Shown piece by piece: positions 48,974 through 57,340 of a stretch of 57,968 nt of DNA. Within the stretch, counting starts at the first letter, position 1. Each line of letters opens with the position of its first letter. The stretch comes from CAYYWW01 sp964475515. Lineage in GTDB: Archaea > Aenigmatarchaeota > Aenigmatarchaeia > QMZP01. The position numbers and the translations under genes are program-made. The notes beneath the pieces are model-generated. The model was not told where the DNA came from, did no database searches, and saw nothing but the letters and a program-made list of their open reading frames with translations. The DNA is taken from assembly GCA_964475515.1 (NCBI GenBank), contig CAYYWW010000001.1, positions 1-57,968 of the forward strand, written 5' to 3'.

Positions 48974-50424
48974 CTCTTCATCTCTTCTCTTAATATTTTT
49001 ATGACAAGAGCACCGGAAGCTCTTCCCCTTATTTCTTTCATTATTAAACCCATGAATATTTTCTCCGCATTATATTGTTTCAAAATATCACTTTTCTCAG
49101 AAATAATTTTTTTCACTATTTTTCTAACTTCTTCCTCATCCATAACATCTTTGTCACTCGCTAATTCTTCTATTTTTTTAGATGGATTTTCGACCATTTG
49201 TTTCATTAAGTCCATTATACCTTCTTTTGGGAGTGGTTTTTTCCTGAGAAACTGAAACATTTCTACAAGTCTTTTCTCTGTAATTTTTTCTACTTCAACT
49301 CCCTCGGATTTTAATTGTTTCATAAGCGAAGTCAACACAATGGCAACTATTTTTGGATCAAATATTTTAGATAATCTCTCAAATGTATCAAGTTTATCTG
49401 ATTTCCTCAATTGTTTCACAATATCTTCTGACACGCCAAAACTTTTTACTCTTTTTTCTTTTTCAGAAATAAGTTCAGGTAAATTATCTTTTAGCTTCTT
49501 TATATATTCTCTATCAATGCGTATTGGCGGTAAATCTGTTTCTGGATAGAGCCTGCTGGAGCCCGGTAGAGGTCTTAAAAATGATGTACTACCAGAGGAT
49601 AATGCTTTTCTCACTTCCTTTGGAACTTTTTTTCCTTTCTCGACCATTAATTTTTGTCTTATAATTTCTTTTTCTATTATTTGAGGTATCATACTAAGGC
49701 TTTGTACCCCTTTTATCTCTACCCTAGAACCACCTTTAATAGAGACGTTTAAGTCCTGTCTTATTGTTCCAAGACCCTTCTTAACCTTTCTCGTGGATTT
49801 CAAAATCATACCTATTTTTTCTGCCACTTCTTTGGCTTGTTGTGGGTTTGATATAGATGAATCTGTACCTATTTCAACGAGTGGTATACCAAGTCTGTCT
49901 AAACCAAAAACAGCTTTATTTCTCTCTTTTTTTATTATTTGTGCAGAATCTTCCTCTAGACATACATTTGTTATTCCTACTTTTCCAGAAGATGTTTCCA
50001 AAAAACCATTGAGACCCACTATAACAGTTCTCTGGAAACCCGATGTATTGCTTCCATCTATAACTGTTTTTCTCATAACATGTAACTCATCTGGGATATC
50101 ACAATTAAGCATAAGCGCTATTTGCAAAGCAATTTCTAATGCTTCTTGATTCACGGGGTGAGGAGGCTCAGAATCCATTTCTACCGTACATGTTTCCATT
50201 GGGTAAACATTGTAATGGAATTCCTTGTTTTTCAGCGCCTCGAAAGCTGCCGCTGCGTCAATATCTCCTAGTTCACCGGCAACAGGTCTGAGTCGCCTCT
50301 TCAAAACCATCTTTACATTCTCTTTGGAAAGTCTCGAGTAACAATTACAGAAAAGTTTCTTCTGTGTATCCAATTGCTGATGAATTTCTATTCCACATTT
50401 CAATCCAAGTTTTTTGTAATCCAT
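48970..50424 (-). CDS. gatE: Glu-tRNA(Gln) amidotransferase subunit E, short form
   Basis: 484 residues. GatE-type start (LGLKCGIEIHQQLDTQKKLF; RLRPVAGELGDIDAAAAFE) and the conserved MDSEPPHPVNQEALEIALQI, TDSSISNP and RQDLNVSI blocks. The C-terminal helical tail domain (residues about 400-484) is present. Typical GatE is about 620 residues because an AspRS-like GAD domain is inserted in the cradle; here the chain passes from about 262 straight to SFLRPLPGSSRLYPETD at 281-297, so the insertion is absent. It is eight bases after gatD, with AGGTGAAACA before the ATG. Confidence 0.9.
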   Translation of the reverse strand: MDYKKLGLKCGIEIHQQLDTQKKLFCNCYSRLSKENVKMVLKRRLRPVAGELGDIDAAAAFEALKNKEFHYNVYPMETCTVEMDSEPPHPVNQEALEIALQIALMLNCDIPDELHVMRKTVIDGSNTSGFQRTVIVGLNGFLETSSGKVGITNVCLEEDSAQIIKKERNKAVFGLDRLGIPLVEIGTDSSISNPQQAKEVAEKIGMILKSTRKVKKGLGTIRQDLNVSIKGGSRVEIKGVQSLSMIPQIIEKEIIRQKLMVEKGKKVPKEVRKALSSGSTSFLRPLPGSSRLYPETDLPPIRIDREYIKKLKDNLPELISEKEKRVKSFGVSEDIVKQLRKSDKLDTFERLSKIFDPKIVAIVLTSLMKQLKSEGVEVEKITEKRLVEMFQFLRKKPLPKEGIMDLMKQMVENPSKKIEELASDKDVMDEEEVRKIVKKIISEKSDILKQYNAEKIFMGLIMKEIRGRASGALVIKILREEMKS

Positions 50425-50432
50425 TGTTTCAC

Positions 50433-51779
50433 CTAATACAAAAATGTTTCAGGTAATGTTCTCTCTGTTATTTCATGAGAATAATTGGTAAGCATCATTT
50501 CTTTGACTTTTTTCATATTCTTTGTGTGTCCAAGAACCCAACCTAATTTTACATATGCAACTTCTGACAACATATCTTCACCTGGTATAGCACCTGCTTC
50601 ATGATATAAGATTCTGAGGTTTGTATAAACATTCGGGTTTACCCTTCCGTAAATTGTTTGTGAAGTTACAACAAATGGAATTCCAGAATTTGCAGCGTTT
50701 TTAATTGTTTCAATCCAGGATTTTTTTGCAAATGTTGGTACATGACCTAAACCCAAACCCTCAACGACAAAACCCTTGTAACCCTTTTTTATAAGAAAGT
50801 CTATAATGCCTGGTTCACTACCTGGATATGCTTTCAAGAGAGCCACTTTTGGTTCAAATTTTACATCTGCCTTTACCTTTCCTTTGCCACGCTTTTTGAA
50901 ACTTTCGTTCAAGATCTCCATTTTACCCTCAGGCCACACCTTTGCTAATGGAAGTTCATTTATAGGCCTGAAAGCATCTCTTCTAATTGTATTCATCTTT
51001 CTGCAATGAGTCCCACGGATTAATAAACAATAATCATCATTCATTGAACCATGCATGCATATCCCAACTTCCGCTATATTACTTATTGCAGCATAAGAAG
51101 AACATATAATATTCATTCCTGCATCACTGCTACCTCTGTCGCTTGATTTTTGGGCACCTGTTAGTACAACAGGTTTGGATAAATCCCTAAGCATAAAAGA
51201 AAGAGCAGCAGCTGTAAAGTGAAGAGTATCAGTTCCATGTGTTATTATCACACCGTTGATATCTGAGTTAAGGTGTTTAGCGGCTTCTTTTGCTATAGTC
51301 TGCCAGTCAGTATAATCCATATCTTCGCTTGCTTTGGTGAAAGGTCTAGATATCTTTTTAATATTTACTATATCCTTAAGTTCTGGAACATTGAAAAGAA
51401 ATTCTCTAGGATCCATGAGCATGTAAACACCGCCTGTCCTATAGTCTACCCTAGAGGCAATGGTTCCTCCTGTTGCAATCAGAGATATAGGTGGTTTTTT
51501 TCTGTCAAACTTTAATTTCAGAAGTTCTTTTCTGACCTTTCCTATTTCCTTGGGAACACTTTTCTTTTCATCATTCTTTTTCATCTCCACATTACTATCA
51601 AATTCTATACCAATGTTGTAACCAGAGTCCAACTTTATAATCAAACAGTTAGGATCCCCTAATTCGGGTCTGGGCATCAATATTCCTTCATACGATCTAT
51701 TATTTTTATTTATACTTACCCTGTCGCCTATTTGTATTCCCTTCTTTTTGAGAAATACTTGGATTTTTTTAGAGTACAT
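50433..51779 (-). CDS. gatD: Glu-tRNA(Gln) amidotransferase subunit D
   Basis: 448 residues from ATG 51779 (a TTG two codons earlier is in frame). An N-terminal beta domain of about 90 residues (GDRVSINKNNRSYEGILMPR) precedes the L-asparaginase-like core with catalytic TGGTIASRVDY, THGTDTLHF and TGAQKSSDRGSSDA. It hydrolyses glutamine and channels ammonia to GatE for conversion of Glu-tRNA-Gln. gatD-gatE form an operon. Confidence 0.95.
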   Translation of the reverse strand: MYSKKIQVFLKKKGIQIGDRVSINKNNRSYEGILMPRPELGDPNCLIIKLDSGYNIGIEFDSNVEMKKNDEKKSVPKEIGKVRKELLKLKFDRKKPPISLIATGGTIASRVDYRTGGVYMLMDPREFLFNVPELKDIVNIKKISRPFTKASEDMDYTDWQTIAKEAAKHLNSDINGVIITHGTDTLHFTAAALSFMLRDLSKPVVLTGAQKSSDRGSSDAGMNIICSSYAAISNIAEVGICMHGSMNDDYCLLIRGTHCRKMNTIRRDAFRPINELPLAKVWPEGKMEILNESFKKRGKGKVKADVKFEPKVALLKAYPGSEPGIIDFLIKKGYKGFVVEGLGLGHVPTFAKKSWIETIKNAANSGIPFVVTSQTIYGRVNPNVYTNLRILYHEAGAIPGEDMLSEVAYVKLGWVLGHTKNMKKVKEMMLTNYSHEITERTLPETFLY

Positions 51780-51838
51780 AGACAATTAATTATTATAAAG
51801 AAATGTTAAAATGCTTACAAATAATATTGGAGGTTTTG

Positions 51839-52180
51839 ATGACACAGATAAGATCAACAAAGTTTGGTGAAATAACCATAGGTAAAAAAACATATTATTC
51901 TGATGTTGTTGTGTGGTGGAATGGAAAAGTTGATTTAAAAACAAAAAAACATATTCTAACAATTGATGATTTTATTGGGATATTCGAAAAAAACCCTGAA
52001 ATTATAGTCATAGGAACTGGTCAGGAAGGTGGTATAAAAATTGCCCCGGAAGTTGAGGAAGTTGCGTCAGATAAAAAAATAAAAATTTTCGTGGAAACCA
52101 CACCAAAAGCAGCGGACATATTCAATGCTTTTGTGAAAACAGGTAAAAAAGTTGTCGCAATTATGCACACGACATGTTAA
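51839..52180 (+). CDS. Mth938/DUF498-like protein
   Basis: 113 residues from ATG 51839, preceded by GGAGGT; an upstream in-frame ATG at 51803 lacks a ribosome binding site. RSTKFGEITIGKKTYYSDVV, GKVDLKTKKHILTIDDF and EIIVIGTGQEGGIKIAPEVE are the family blocks, near the human NDUFAF3/AAMDC fold. Function in archaea is not known. Confidence 0.85.
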   Translation: MTQIRSTKFGEITIGKKTYYSDVVVWWNGKVDLKTKKHILTIDDFIGIFEKNPEIIVIGTGQEGGIKIAPEVEEVASDKKIKIFVETTPKAADIFNAFVKTGKKVVAIMHTTC

Positions 52181-52200
52181 CTTATGGTCTAATCTGTAGA

Positions 52201-52410
52201 TGTTCTGAAATATTTAATCTAAGAAAATATTTATTATGGCTAAAGTTTACGTATTNNNNNNNNNNNNNNNNNNNNNNNNNNNNNNNNNNNNNNNNNNNNN
52301 NNNNNNNNNNNNNNNNNNNNNNNNNNNNNNNNNNNNNNNNNNNNNNNNNNNNNNNTGTTCTGAAATATTTAATCTAAGAAAATATTTATTATGGCTAAAG
52401 TTTACGTATT
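52201..52410 (+). repeat. 55-bp direct repeat flanking an N gap (probable assembly artefact)
   Basis: Bases 52201-52255 are identical to 52356-52410, and the intervening 52256-52355 are exactly 100 N. Contig ends that share a short unresolved overlap produce this pattern. The repeat includes the Trm56 promoter and its first six and a half codons, so the left copy is a false second start of the same gene. Confidence 0.85.
52256..52355. other. Assembly gap (100 N)
   Basis: 100 N between two identical 55-base ends. It probably contains no missing sequence. Confidence 0.98.
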
Positions 52411-52924
52411 AAGGCTTGGTCATCGCATATTTAGAGACCAAAGAATAACAACACATTGTGCGTTGGTAGCGAGGGCCTTTGGGGCAGATGGTATTTTTTA
52501 CAGTGGACAGAAAGACGTTAGCCTTGAAAATTCTGTTAGAAAGGTGTGTAAAAAATTTGGCGGTAATTTTGAAATAAAACATGTGTCTAATTGGAAAAGT
52601 TTATTGAAGGAGTGGAAAAGTAAAGGAAAGATTGCTCATTTAACAATGTATGGTTTACCTCTGGAGAAACAAGTGAAGAAAGTTGCTAAAAAGTATGATT
52701 TAATGGTCATTATAGGAGGTGAAAAAGTACCTCCAGAGGTTTATCAACTTTCAGATTGGAACATATCCGTAACGAACCAGCCCCACAGTGAGGTCGCAGC
52801 GTTGGCTTTATTTCTTGACAGATATTTTGAAGGTAAAGAGCTACACAAAAAATTCAGAGATGCCAAAGTTTTTATAATTCCTCAAGAAAGAGGGAAAAAA
52901 GTAATGCAAACTGACAAAAAATGA
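52391..52924 (+). CDS. tRNA (cytidine-56-2'-O)-methyltransferase Trm56
   Basis: 177 residues of the archaeal SPOUT enzyme: MAKVYVLRLGHRIFRDQRIT start, THCALVARAFGADGIFYSG, IAHLTMYGLPL, and the knot region MVIIGGEKVPPEVYQLSDWN with ISVTNQPHSEVAALALFLDR. It methylates the ribose of C56 in the T-loop of tRNA. AATATTTATT about 20 bases upstream is the box A. The stop overlaps the methyltransferase start by four bases. Confidence 0.95.
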   Translation: MAKVYVLRLGHRIFRDQRITTHCALVARAFGADGIFYSGQKDVSLENSVRKVCKKFGGNFEIKHVSNWKSLLKEWKSKGKIAHLTMYGLPLEKQVKKVAKKYDLMVIIGGEKVPPEVYQLSDWNISVTNQPHSEVAALALFLDRYFEGKELHKKFRDAKVFIIPQERGKKVMQTDKK

Positions 52925-53613
52925 ACTTAAGAAAAATCTACAACAAAATAGCGAAGATATATGATCTTAGACATGAGAATCCTTCTACGAAAAGAGTTAG
53001 GGAAAAGGAATGCTCTTTATTGGAATATGTAAAGGGTAATGCTCTTGATGTTGGTTGTGGAACAGGATACTATCTCAAAAAATTGGAAAACTGTATTGGT
53101 ATTGATATAAGTGAGGAAATGTTGAAAATAGCAAGAAAACACGGTACAGTTATACAGGCAGATTCCTCTAACCTGCCGTTTAAAAATGAAACTTTCAAAA
53201 CAGTGCTCTGCATGTTTTCTGTCTTGAATGTGTGCGATTGGAAATCTACAATAAAAGAAATGTCAAGGGTTTTGAAAAAACATGGATTTTGTATAATATC
53301 TGTTGCCAGTGTTTACGACAATCATTATTCCTTTTTTGAAAAATTGAAGGTTTCTCCGCCCGAAGAGAAACACGTTCGTATCTATAAACAAAAGATGAAA
53401 TTGAGGTTGTTGGGAAAAAACGAAATTATAGAGGAATTCGAAAGAAATGGTTTGATAATCGAAAAGTTTGATTCAACATTTATCTTTCAAAACCCAAGAT
53501 GGGGTGATTTCACACCATTTTCACTGATAGAAAAAATCAGGCTCTTTTTAGAAAAAATAATTCCATTAAAGGATTACGGATGCATGTATTTTTTTGTTTT
53601 CAAAAAGATCTAA
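52921..53613 (+). CDS. Class I SAM-dependent methyltransferase
   Basis: 230 residues. NALDVGCGTGYYLKKL (motif I), CIGIDISEEMLKIARKHG (motif II), QADSSNLPF and FKTVLCMFSVLNV (post-motif regions) define a Methyltransf_11 fold. The N-terminal YNKIAKIYDLRHENPSTKRV resembles UbiE/TRM9-like enzymes. Coupling to Trm56 hints at a tRNA substrate, but small-molecule substrates are equally possible. Confidence 0.85.
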   Translation: MNLRKIYNKIAKIYDLRHENPSTKRVREKECSLLEYVKGNALDVGCGTGYYLKKLENCIGIDISEEMLKIARKHGTVIQADSSNLPFKNETFKTVLCMFSVLNVCDWKSTIKEMSRVLKKHGFCIISVASVYDNHYSFFEKLKVSPPEEKHVRIYKQKMKLRLLGKNEIIEEFERNGLIIEKFDSTFIFQNPRWGDFTPFSLIEKIRLFLEKIIPLKDYGCMYFFVFKKI

Positions 53614-54449
53614 GCCTTGAATTTTGCATCAATCACCACGTGGAATATATTAGGAGCATACTCTTTAACTACTCTTTTATGTGTAATTCTTTTCAACTCA
53701 TAACCGTGTTTGTAACCAACTATCTCCAATTTACTTATTATATCGTCCCACGCCTCTCCTTTAGATGCCAGGTCGTGATAATGAATGATTCCACCCTCTT
53801 TTTTAAGAGACTGGAACGCGAAAGGTAGATATTCATGCGTGTTTGGCAGGTATCCCATTATAACTCTGTCCGCAATACTTCCCAAACGTACCTTTCTACA
53901 GTCACTCAATATCGGTATTACAATATTTTCGACATGATTCAGTCTTATGTTCTCCTTCAAGTAATGAACAGAAACCGGATTTATATCTATTGCATATATT
54001 CTTTTTGGTTTTCCTGTTTTCGCAATGGGTATCGAAAAATACCCTATACCCGCAAACATATCGACAACGGTCTCGCCTTTTTTAACCAATTTTGCCAGTC
54101 TACCACGTTCTTTTACATTACCCTTGGAGAACATGACCTTTGCTACATCAAGTTTATATAAACATCCATTTTCTTCGTGCACTGTTTCTGTTCCATTTCC
54201 CGCAAGTACCTTTACTTTTGGTCTTCGCAATCGACCATGAACGCCTTCTGTTTGACAAACCGTTTTAATACCATTAAAGTGTTTTATTATAATTTCAGCT
54301 ATTTTCTTGGAGTACGAATCCAACTCGGGCTTCAGATTTAATATTATTATATCGCCTACCCGCTGAAATCCGCTAGGTAGCAATTCAAGTAAGTCCCCTT
54401 TTAAATCGTCTTTCAACTGTTCTTTCAAAAATTCCTTAAATTTTTTCAT
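53610..54449 (-). CDS. taw2: tRNA(Phe) wybutosine transferase Taw2 (Trm5/TYW2 family)
   Basis: 279 residues. GVHGRLRRPKVKVLAGNGTE and the Rossmann motif VVDMFAGIGYFSIPIAKTGK are shared with Trm5. The catalytic-loop sequence MGYLPNTHEYLPFAFQSLKK, with GYLPN in place of the NLP motif of methylating Trm5, marks the aminocarboxypropyl-transferring TYW2 type that acts on 4-demethylwyosine at G37 of tRNA-Phe. It lies at the end of the ribosomal protein operon, overlapping the L31e stop by four bases. Confidence 0.85.
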   Translation of the reverse strand: MKKFKEFLKEQLKDDLKGDLLELLPSGFQRVGDIIILNLKPELDSYSKKIAEIIIKHFNGIKTVCQTEGVHGRLRRPKVKVLAGNGTETVHEENGCLYKLDVAKVMFSKGNVKERGRLAKLVKKGETVVDMFAGIGYFSIPIAKTGKPKRIYAIDINPVSVHYLKENIRLNHVENIVIPILSDCRKVRLGSIADRVIMGYLPNTHEYLPFAFQSLKKEGGIIHYHDLASKGEAWDDIISKLEIVGYKHGYELKRITHKRVVKEYAPNIFHVVIDAKFKA

Positions 54450-54874
54450 GACTTATTTTTAGAAGCAGTTTTATTATTTTTCTTACTCTCTGGAGTTTTA
54501 CTTTCCCTATTTTCTTTTCTACTTTTTTGAGACTTTTTATTAACTGCAGGTTTTTCTTCTGGTTTTTCTTTTTTAACTTTTTTCTCCACCTTCGGTTTTT
54601 CCGTCTCAGGAAGCATTACTTCAACAAGCCCTTTGTCATCCTTTGTTACTTTAACCTTTATTTTGGCTGGAGGTTTTTTTGCTCCCCTGTTCCAGATAAC
54701 ATCATTCACCTCAGGAGAAATTCTTATATCCTCAGAATGCATGTGCCTTGATATAAATGACCTTAAAACATTAACTGCTCTTTTTGCTCTCTTCACTCTT
54801 GACGTTTTTACCCATTCCTTTCTTAAAGGTACTGTATATATTCTTTCTTCAACTATTTTATTTTCTTCTGCCAT
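54446..54874 (-). CDS. rpl31e: Ribosomal protein L31e with a long basic/acidic tail
   Basis: 142 residues. Residues 1-90 are the L31e core (ERIYTVPLRKEWVKTSRVKR, AVNVLRSFISRHM, VNDVIWNRGAKKPPAKIKV). Residues 92-142 are a Lys/Glu/Pro/Ser tail absent from most L31e, similar in composition to the protein ending at base 170. GGTGTTGAT precedes the ATG. Position after L39e is conserved. Confidence 0.92.
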   Translation of the reverse strand: MAEENKIVEERIYTVPLRKEWVKTSRVKRAKRAVNVLRSFISRHMHSEDIRISPEVNDVIWNRGAKKPPAKIKVKVTKDDKGLVEVMLPETEKPKVEKKVKKEKPEEKPAVNKKSQKSRKENRESKTPESKKNNKTASKNKS

Positions 54875-54882
54875 ATCAACAC

Positions 54883-55047
54883 CTACAATTTCAACTTATT
54901 TCTTCTCCAGTGTTTTATTCTTACACGTATTCTTCGTGTTCTTGCACGTTTAAGGCCGAATTTACGTATATCAGCCCATCTTGGTGCTGTTCTGGTCTTT
55001 CTCGCTATGAGCTTCAACTTCAATCCAAGGGTTTTGTTTCTTGCCAT
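54883..55047 (-). CDS. rpl39e: Ribosomal protein L39e
   Basis: 54 residues, very basic: MARNKTLGLKLKLIARKTRT, then APRWADIRKFGLKRARTRRI, ending HWRRNKLKL. This is the standard small L39e that lines the peptide exit tunnel. It is eight bases before L31e. Confidence 0.95.
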   Translation of the reverse strand: MARNKTLGLKLKLIARKTRTAPRWADIRKFGLKRARTRRIRVRIKHWRRNKLKL

Positions 55048-55143
55048 AAATATCACATTATCTTTTATGGTGAAACAAATAAAAAATTACACAAATTTGT
55101 TTCACCGGCCATTAGAGCATGGTAAATATTAAATTGTTTGATA

Positions 55144-55416
55144 TTATTTTCTTTTAATATTTATTTCTTTGTTATTTGAAACTGCTCTCAATATTTCTTT
55201 CATTTTACTGTCATTTATTCTTTCCTTTATTCCTCCTCCCTGGTATATTTGTAGCAAATAAAGTTCCACCTGTGCGGCAAGCTGTGGGTTTACAATGCGA
55301 ACCCTTCCCAATCTCTCATATGCTTCTTTTGTAAGGATCGAACTAAGTATTTGTCTCTTAATCTCCTCCATCTTTTCTTGTTGAGCTAAATGCTCCCTAA
55401 TATCTTCTCCGTTCAT
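55144..55416 (-). CDS. PDCD5/TFAR19-family DNA-binding protein
   Basis: 90 residues, helical: DIREHLAQQEKMEEIKRQIL, SSILTKEAYERLGRVRIVNP and AAQVELYLLQIYQGGGIKER are hallmark segments of the family. Archaeal members bind DNA in vitro and human PDCD5 acts with chaperonin. It is conserved between S19e and L39e in archaeal genomes, as here. Confidence 0.93.
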   Translation of the reverse strand: MNGEDIREHLAQQEKMEEIKRQILSSILTKEAYERLGRVRIVNPQLAAQVELYLLQIYQGGGIKERINDSKMKEILRAVSNNKEINIKRK

Positions 55417-55433
55417 CTAAATCACACCTAGAA

Positions 55434-55850
55434 TTAATTGTTTTCTACTTTCTTCAATACGTTTTTTAAAAATTCTTTGCCTTTTGGAGTGAGCACCCTT
55501 CCTTTTTTATCTTTTTTAACAAAACCTGCCTCTTCCAGCTGCTGTAGTATTTCTCTTATTATAGAACCTGATCCTTTGTATTTATGCTCTGGTTTGTGAC
55601 CTCTATTTTTTCTACCACCATATATCTTTCTCAATCTATTGACACCAATAGGTTGTTTTATTTGTATCTTTCTTAAAATACTTGCAGCCCTTATGTACCA
55701 CCAATCTTCTTGTTCAGGCGGTCGTTCCCTACTAACACCTGTCTTAACAAATCTTGCCCACTCCGGCATCGAAACTGCCTTAACTTTTTTTAACTCTTCT
55801 GCTGCGTTTTCTATTATTTTACCTATTGGATCATTGCTTACTTTTGGCAT
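55434..55850 (-). CDS. rps19e: Ribosomal protein S19e
   Basis: 138 residues. PEWARFVKTGVSRERPPEQE, DWWYIRAASILRKIQI, GVNRLRKIYGGRKNRGHKPE and SGSIIREILQQLEEAGFV are the signature blocks of S19e, a winged-helix small-subunit protein absent from bacteria. Its start overlaps the end of the RNase P subunit gene by 20 bases. Confidence 0.96.
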   Translation of the reverse strand: MPKVSNDPIGKIIENAAEELKKVKAVSMPEWARFVKTGVSRERPPEQEDWWYIRAASILRKIQIKQPIGVNRLRKIYGGRKNRGHKPEHKYKGSGSIIREILQQLEEAGFVKKDKKGRVLTPKGKEFLKNVLKKVENN

Positions 55851-56196
55851 TTCTGGCCTCCTTTTTTTCCTTTATATAAGGATAACGCATTACATAGCCG
55901 CATTCAAGACATTTTACTATTACGGCTTGTTTTGATGCGTCTGTTCTTACCCTGCAGTTTTTTCCTGGTACAATATATTTATAACATTTTTTACAGAATT
56001 TTCTTTTTAATTCTTTCGGTATTGGTATATTATATCTCATTGAAATTTTTCTCGCCATCTCAACGTATCTGTTTGAAAGCTCCGGTTTCTCTGTAAACAT
56101 TTCCTCTGCCCTTTTGAAAAGTATATTTATCCTCTCTACTGCTATATCTCTCTGATATCTCGGTTTTTTCCTTCTTTTGTTGCGTTTTGTAATCAT
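55831..56196 (-). CDS. rnp4: RNase P protein component 4 (Rpr2/Rpp21)
   Basis: 121 residues. A basic N-terminus and two helices (ERINILFKRAEEMFTEKPEL, NRYVEMARKISMRYNIPIP) precede a zinc ribbon formed by FCKKC near residue 68 and KCLECGY near 95, with VPGKNCRVRT between, the conserved layout of Rpp21. It is a protein subunit of archaeal RNase P, which cuts the tRNA 5' leader. It heads the S19e-PDCD5-L39e-L31e-Taw2 operon. Confidence 0.92.
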   Translation of the reverse strand: MITKRNKRRKKPRYQRDIAVERINILFKRAEEMFTEKPELSNRYVEMARKISMRYNIPIPKELKRKFCKKCYKYIVPGKNCRVRTDASKQAVIVKCLECGYVMRYPYIKEKKEARNAKSKQ

Positions 56197-56228
56197 TTAT
56201 TTAAATGAGATTGGATAAATTAAAAGAT

Positions 56229-57131
56229 TTATTCAACACCTTTTATTTTAAGTATTATTCTATTTTCTCTTCCAGAAACAGGCTCTATATCAACAACTCC
56301 CCTTTCTTTTAAATTTTTAACGAGTCTTGAGACCTTTGCTTTGGAAAAGTCTGTCTCTCTCACTATAATCTTCTGTAAAGCTTTACCGTCGTGTGCACTA
56401 AGTACTTTGATTATTTTCTTTTCATCTTCATTTAAAATGGATGTTATTTTTTCTTCACTGGCACTTTTTCTTAAATAAACTGCAATTGATATCATTACTA
56501 TTATGACCAACAGCGTCAGGCTGATTACGAGGACATTGGAAATTATACTTGGTGTTGCATACAATACAGAAAATTGTAAACTATCACCAGCGGTTAGATT
56601 TTCTCTTTCCCAGTACACCATTATTCTTTTGCCATCCGTTATTGTTTTTCCATCCTCTGGATAATATGATTTATTTGCAACTTCTCCTGCCAGTATGCCC
56701 TTTTCTGGCAGACTTATTAAAACGAATGACCTATTTATAGGCAATGATATACCGTAATTAACATTAAATTTATAGTTACCATCAACTTTTCTTATAACAT
56801 CGGTGGCCCTAAAACTCAAAGTTATTTGTCTCTTTTTTTCATTCATTCCTATAAAATCGCACGATATCACACTTTTCCCATTAACATACTTTATTTCACA
56901 ATTTGATTCAAAATCACTCTTTGTAGTCAGATTTTCTATTCTGAAATCTAGTTGGTAATCTAAATGAGATATGGGTTCAGAAAAACGAAGGGTTATAGAA
57001 TTATCAACAGTAAAATCATGATTTATTGTATCTTCTATTCCATAATACTCAAGATAGAGCGCATAGGATGCTTTCGGGGCTAAAACAAGAACCACCAGAA
57101 TTGTTAAAGAAAATAACTCAAATCGTCTCAT
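56229..57131 (-). CDS. Membrane-anchored protein with extracellular domain and cytoplasmic winged helix
   Basis: 300 residues. Signal peptide (residues 1-24, FSLTILVVLVLAPKASYA), a beta-rich outer domain to about residue 195 with Asn sequons, one membrane helix (VLVISLTLLVIIVMISIAVY), then a MarR-like winged helix from about 235 (DEKKIIKVLSAHDGKALQKI, DFSKAKVSRLVKNLKERGVV). This arrangement could transmit a surface signal directly to DNA. It lies next to an S-layer gene on the same strand. The target is unknown. Confidence 0.78.
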   Translation of the reverse strand: MRRFELFSLTILVVLVLAPKASYALYLEYYGIEDTINHDFTVDNSITLRFSEPISHLDYQLDFRIENLTTKSDFESNCEIKYVNGKSVISCDFIGMNEKKRQITLSFRATDVIRKVDGNYKFNVNYGISLPINRSFVLISLPEKGILAGEVANKSYYPEDGKTITDGKRIMVYWERENLTAGDSLQFSVLYATPSIISNVLVISLTLLVIIVMISIAVYLRKSASEEKITSILNEDEKKIIKVLSAHDGKALQKIIVRETDFSKAKVSRLVKNLKERGVVDIEPVSGRENRIILKIKGVE

Positions 57132-57302
57132 AGATTTAAATTAGAGAAAAAATTTAAAAATGTTGTTGAAACTGTTTCATAGTTTTTTGTAGATTTTTAT
57201 AAATTTATCGAAACATTTCACCTTTTCGTTTAGTATTTCAGAACTCGTATGAATCTACATAGAGGTAAGTCTGTATGAGCTGAAAACAAAAAAGAAATAA
57301 GG

Positions 57303-57330
57303 TTAAGGGAAAAATAAACAATTCCCTTAA
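57303..57330 (-). terminator. Hairpin terminator of the S-layer gene
   Basis: TTAAGGGAA (57303-57311) and TTCCCTTAA (57322-57330) form a perfect nine-pair stem with a ten-base loop. Read on the minus strand it is followed by T runs at about 57285-57298. It lies about ten bases past the S-layer stop. Confidence 0.6.
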
Positions 57331-57340
57331 TCTATAAGGT

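Noticed and set aside
52174..52377. ORF crossing the N gap
   Set aside because: It exists only because N codons are read as open; the flanks are a duplicated contig end.
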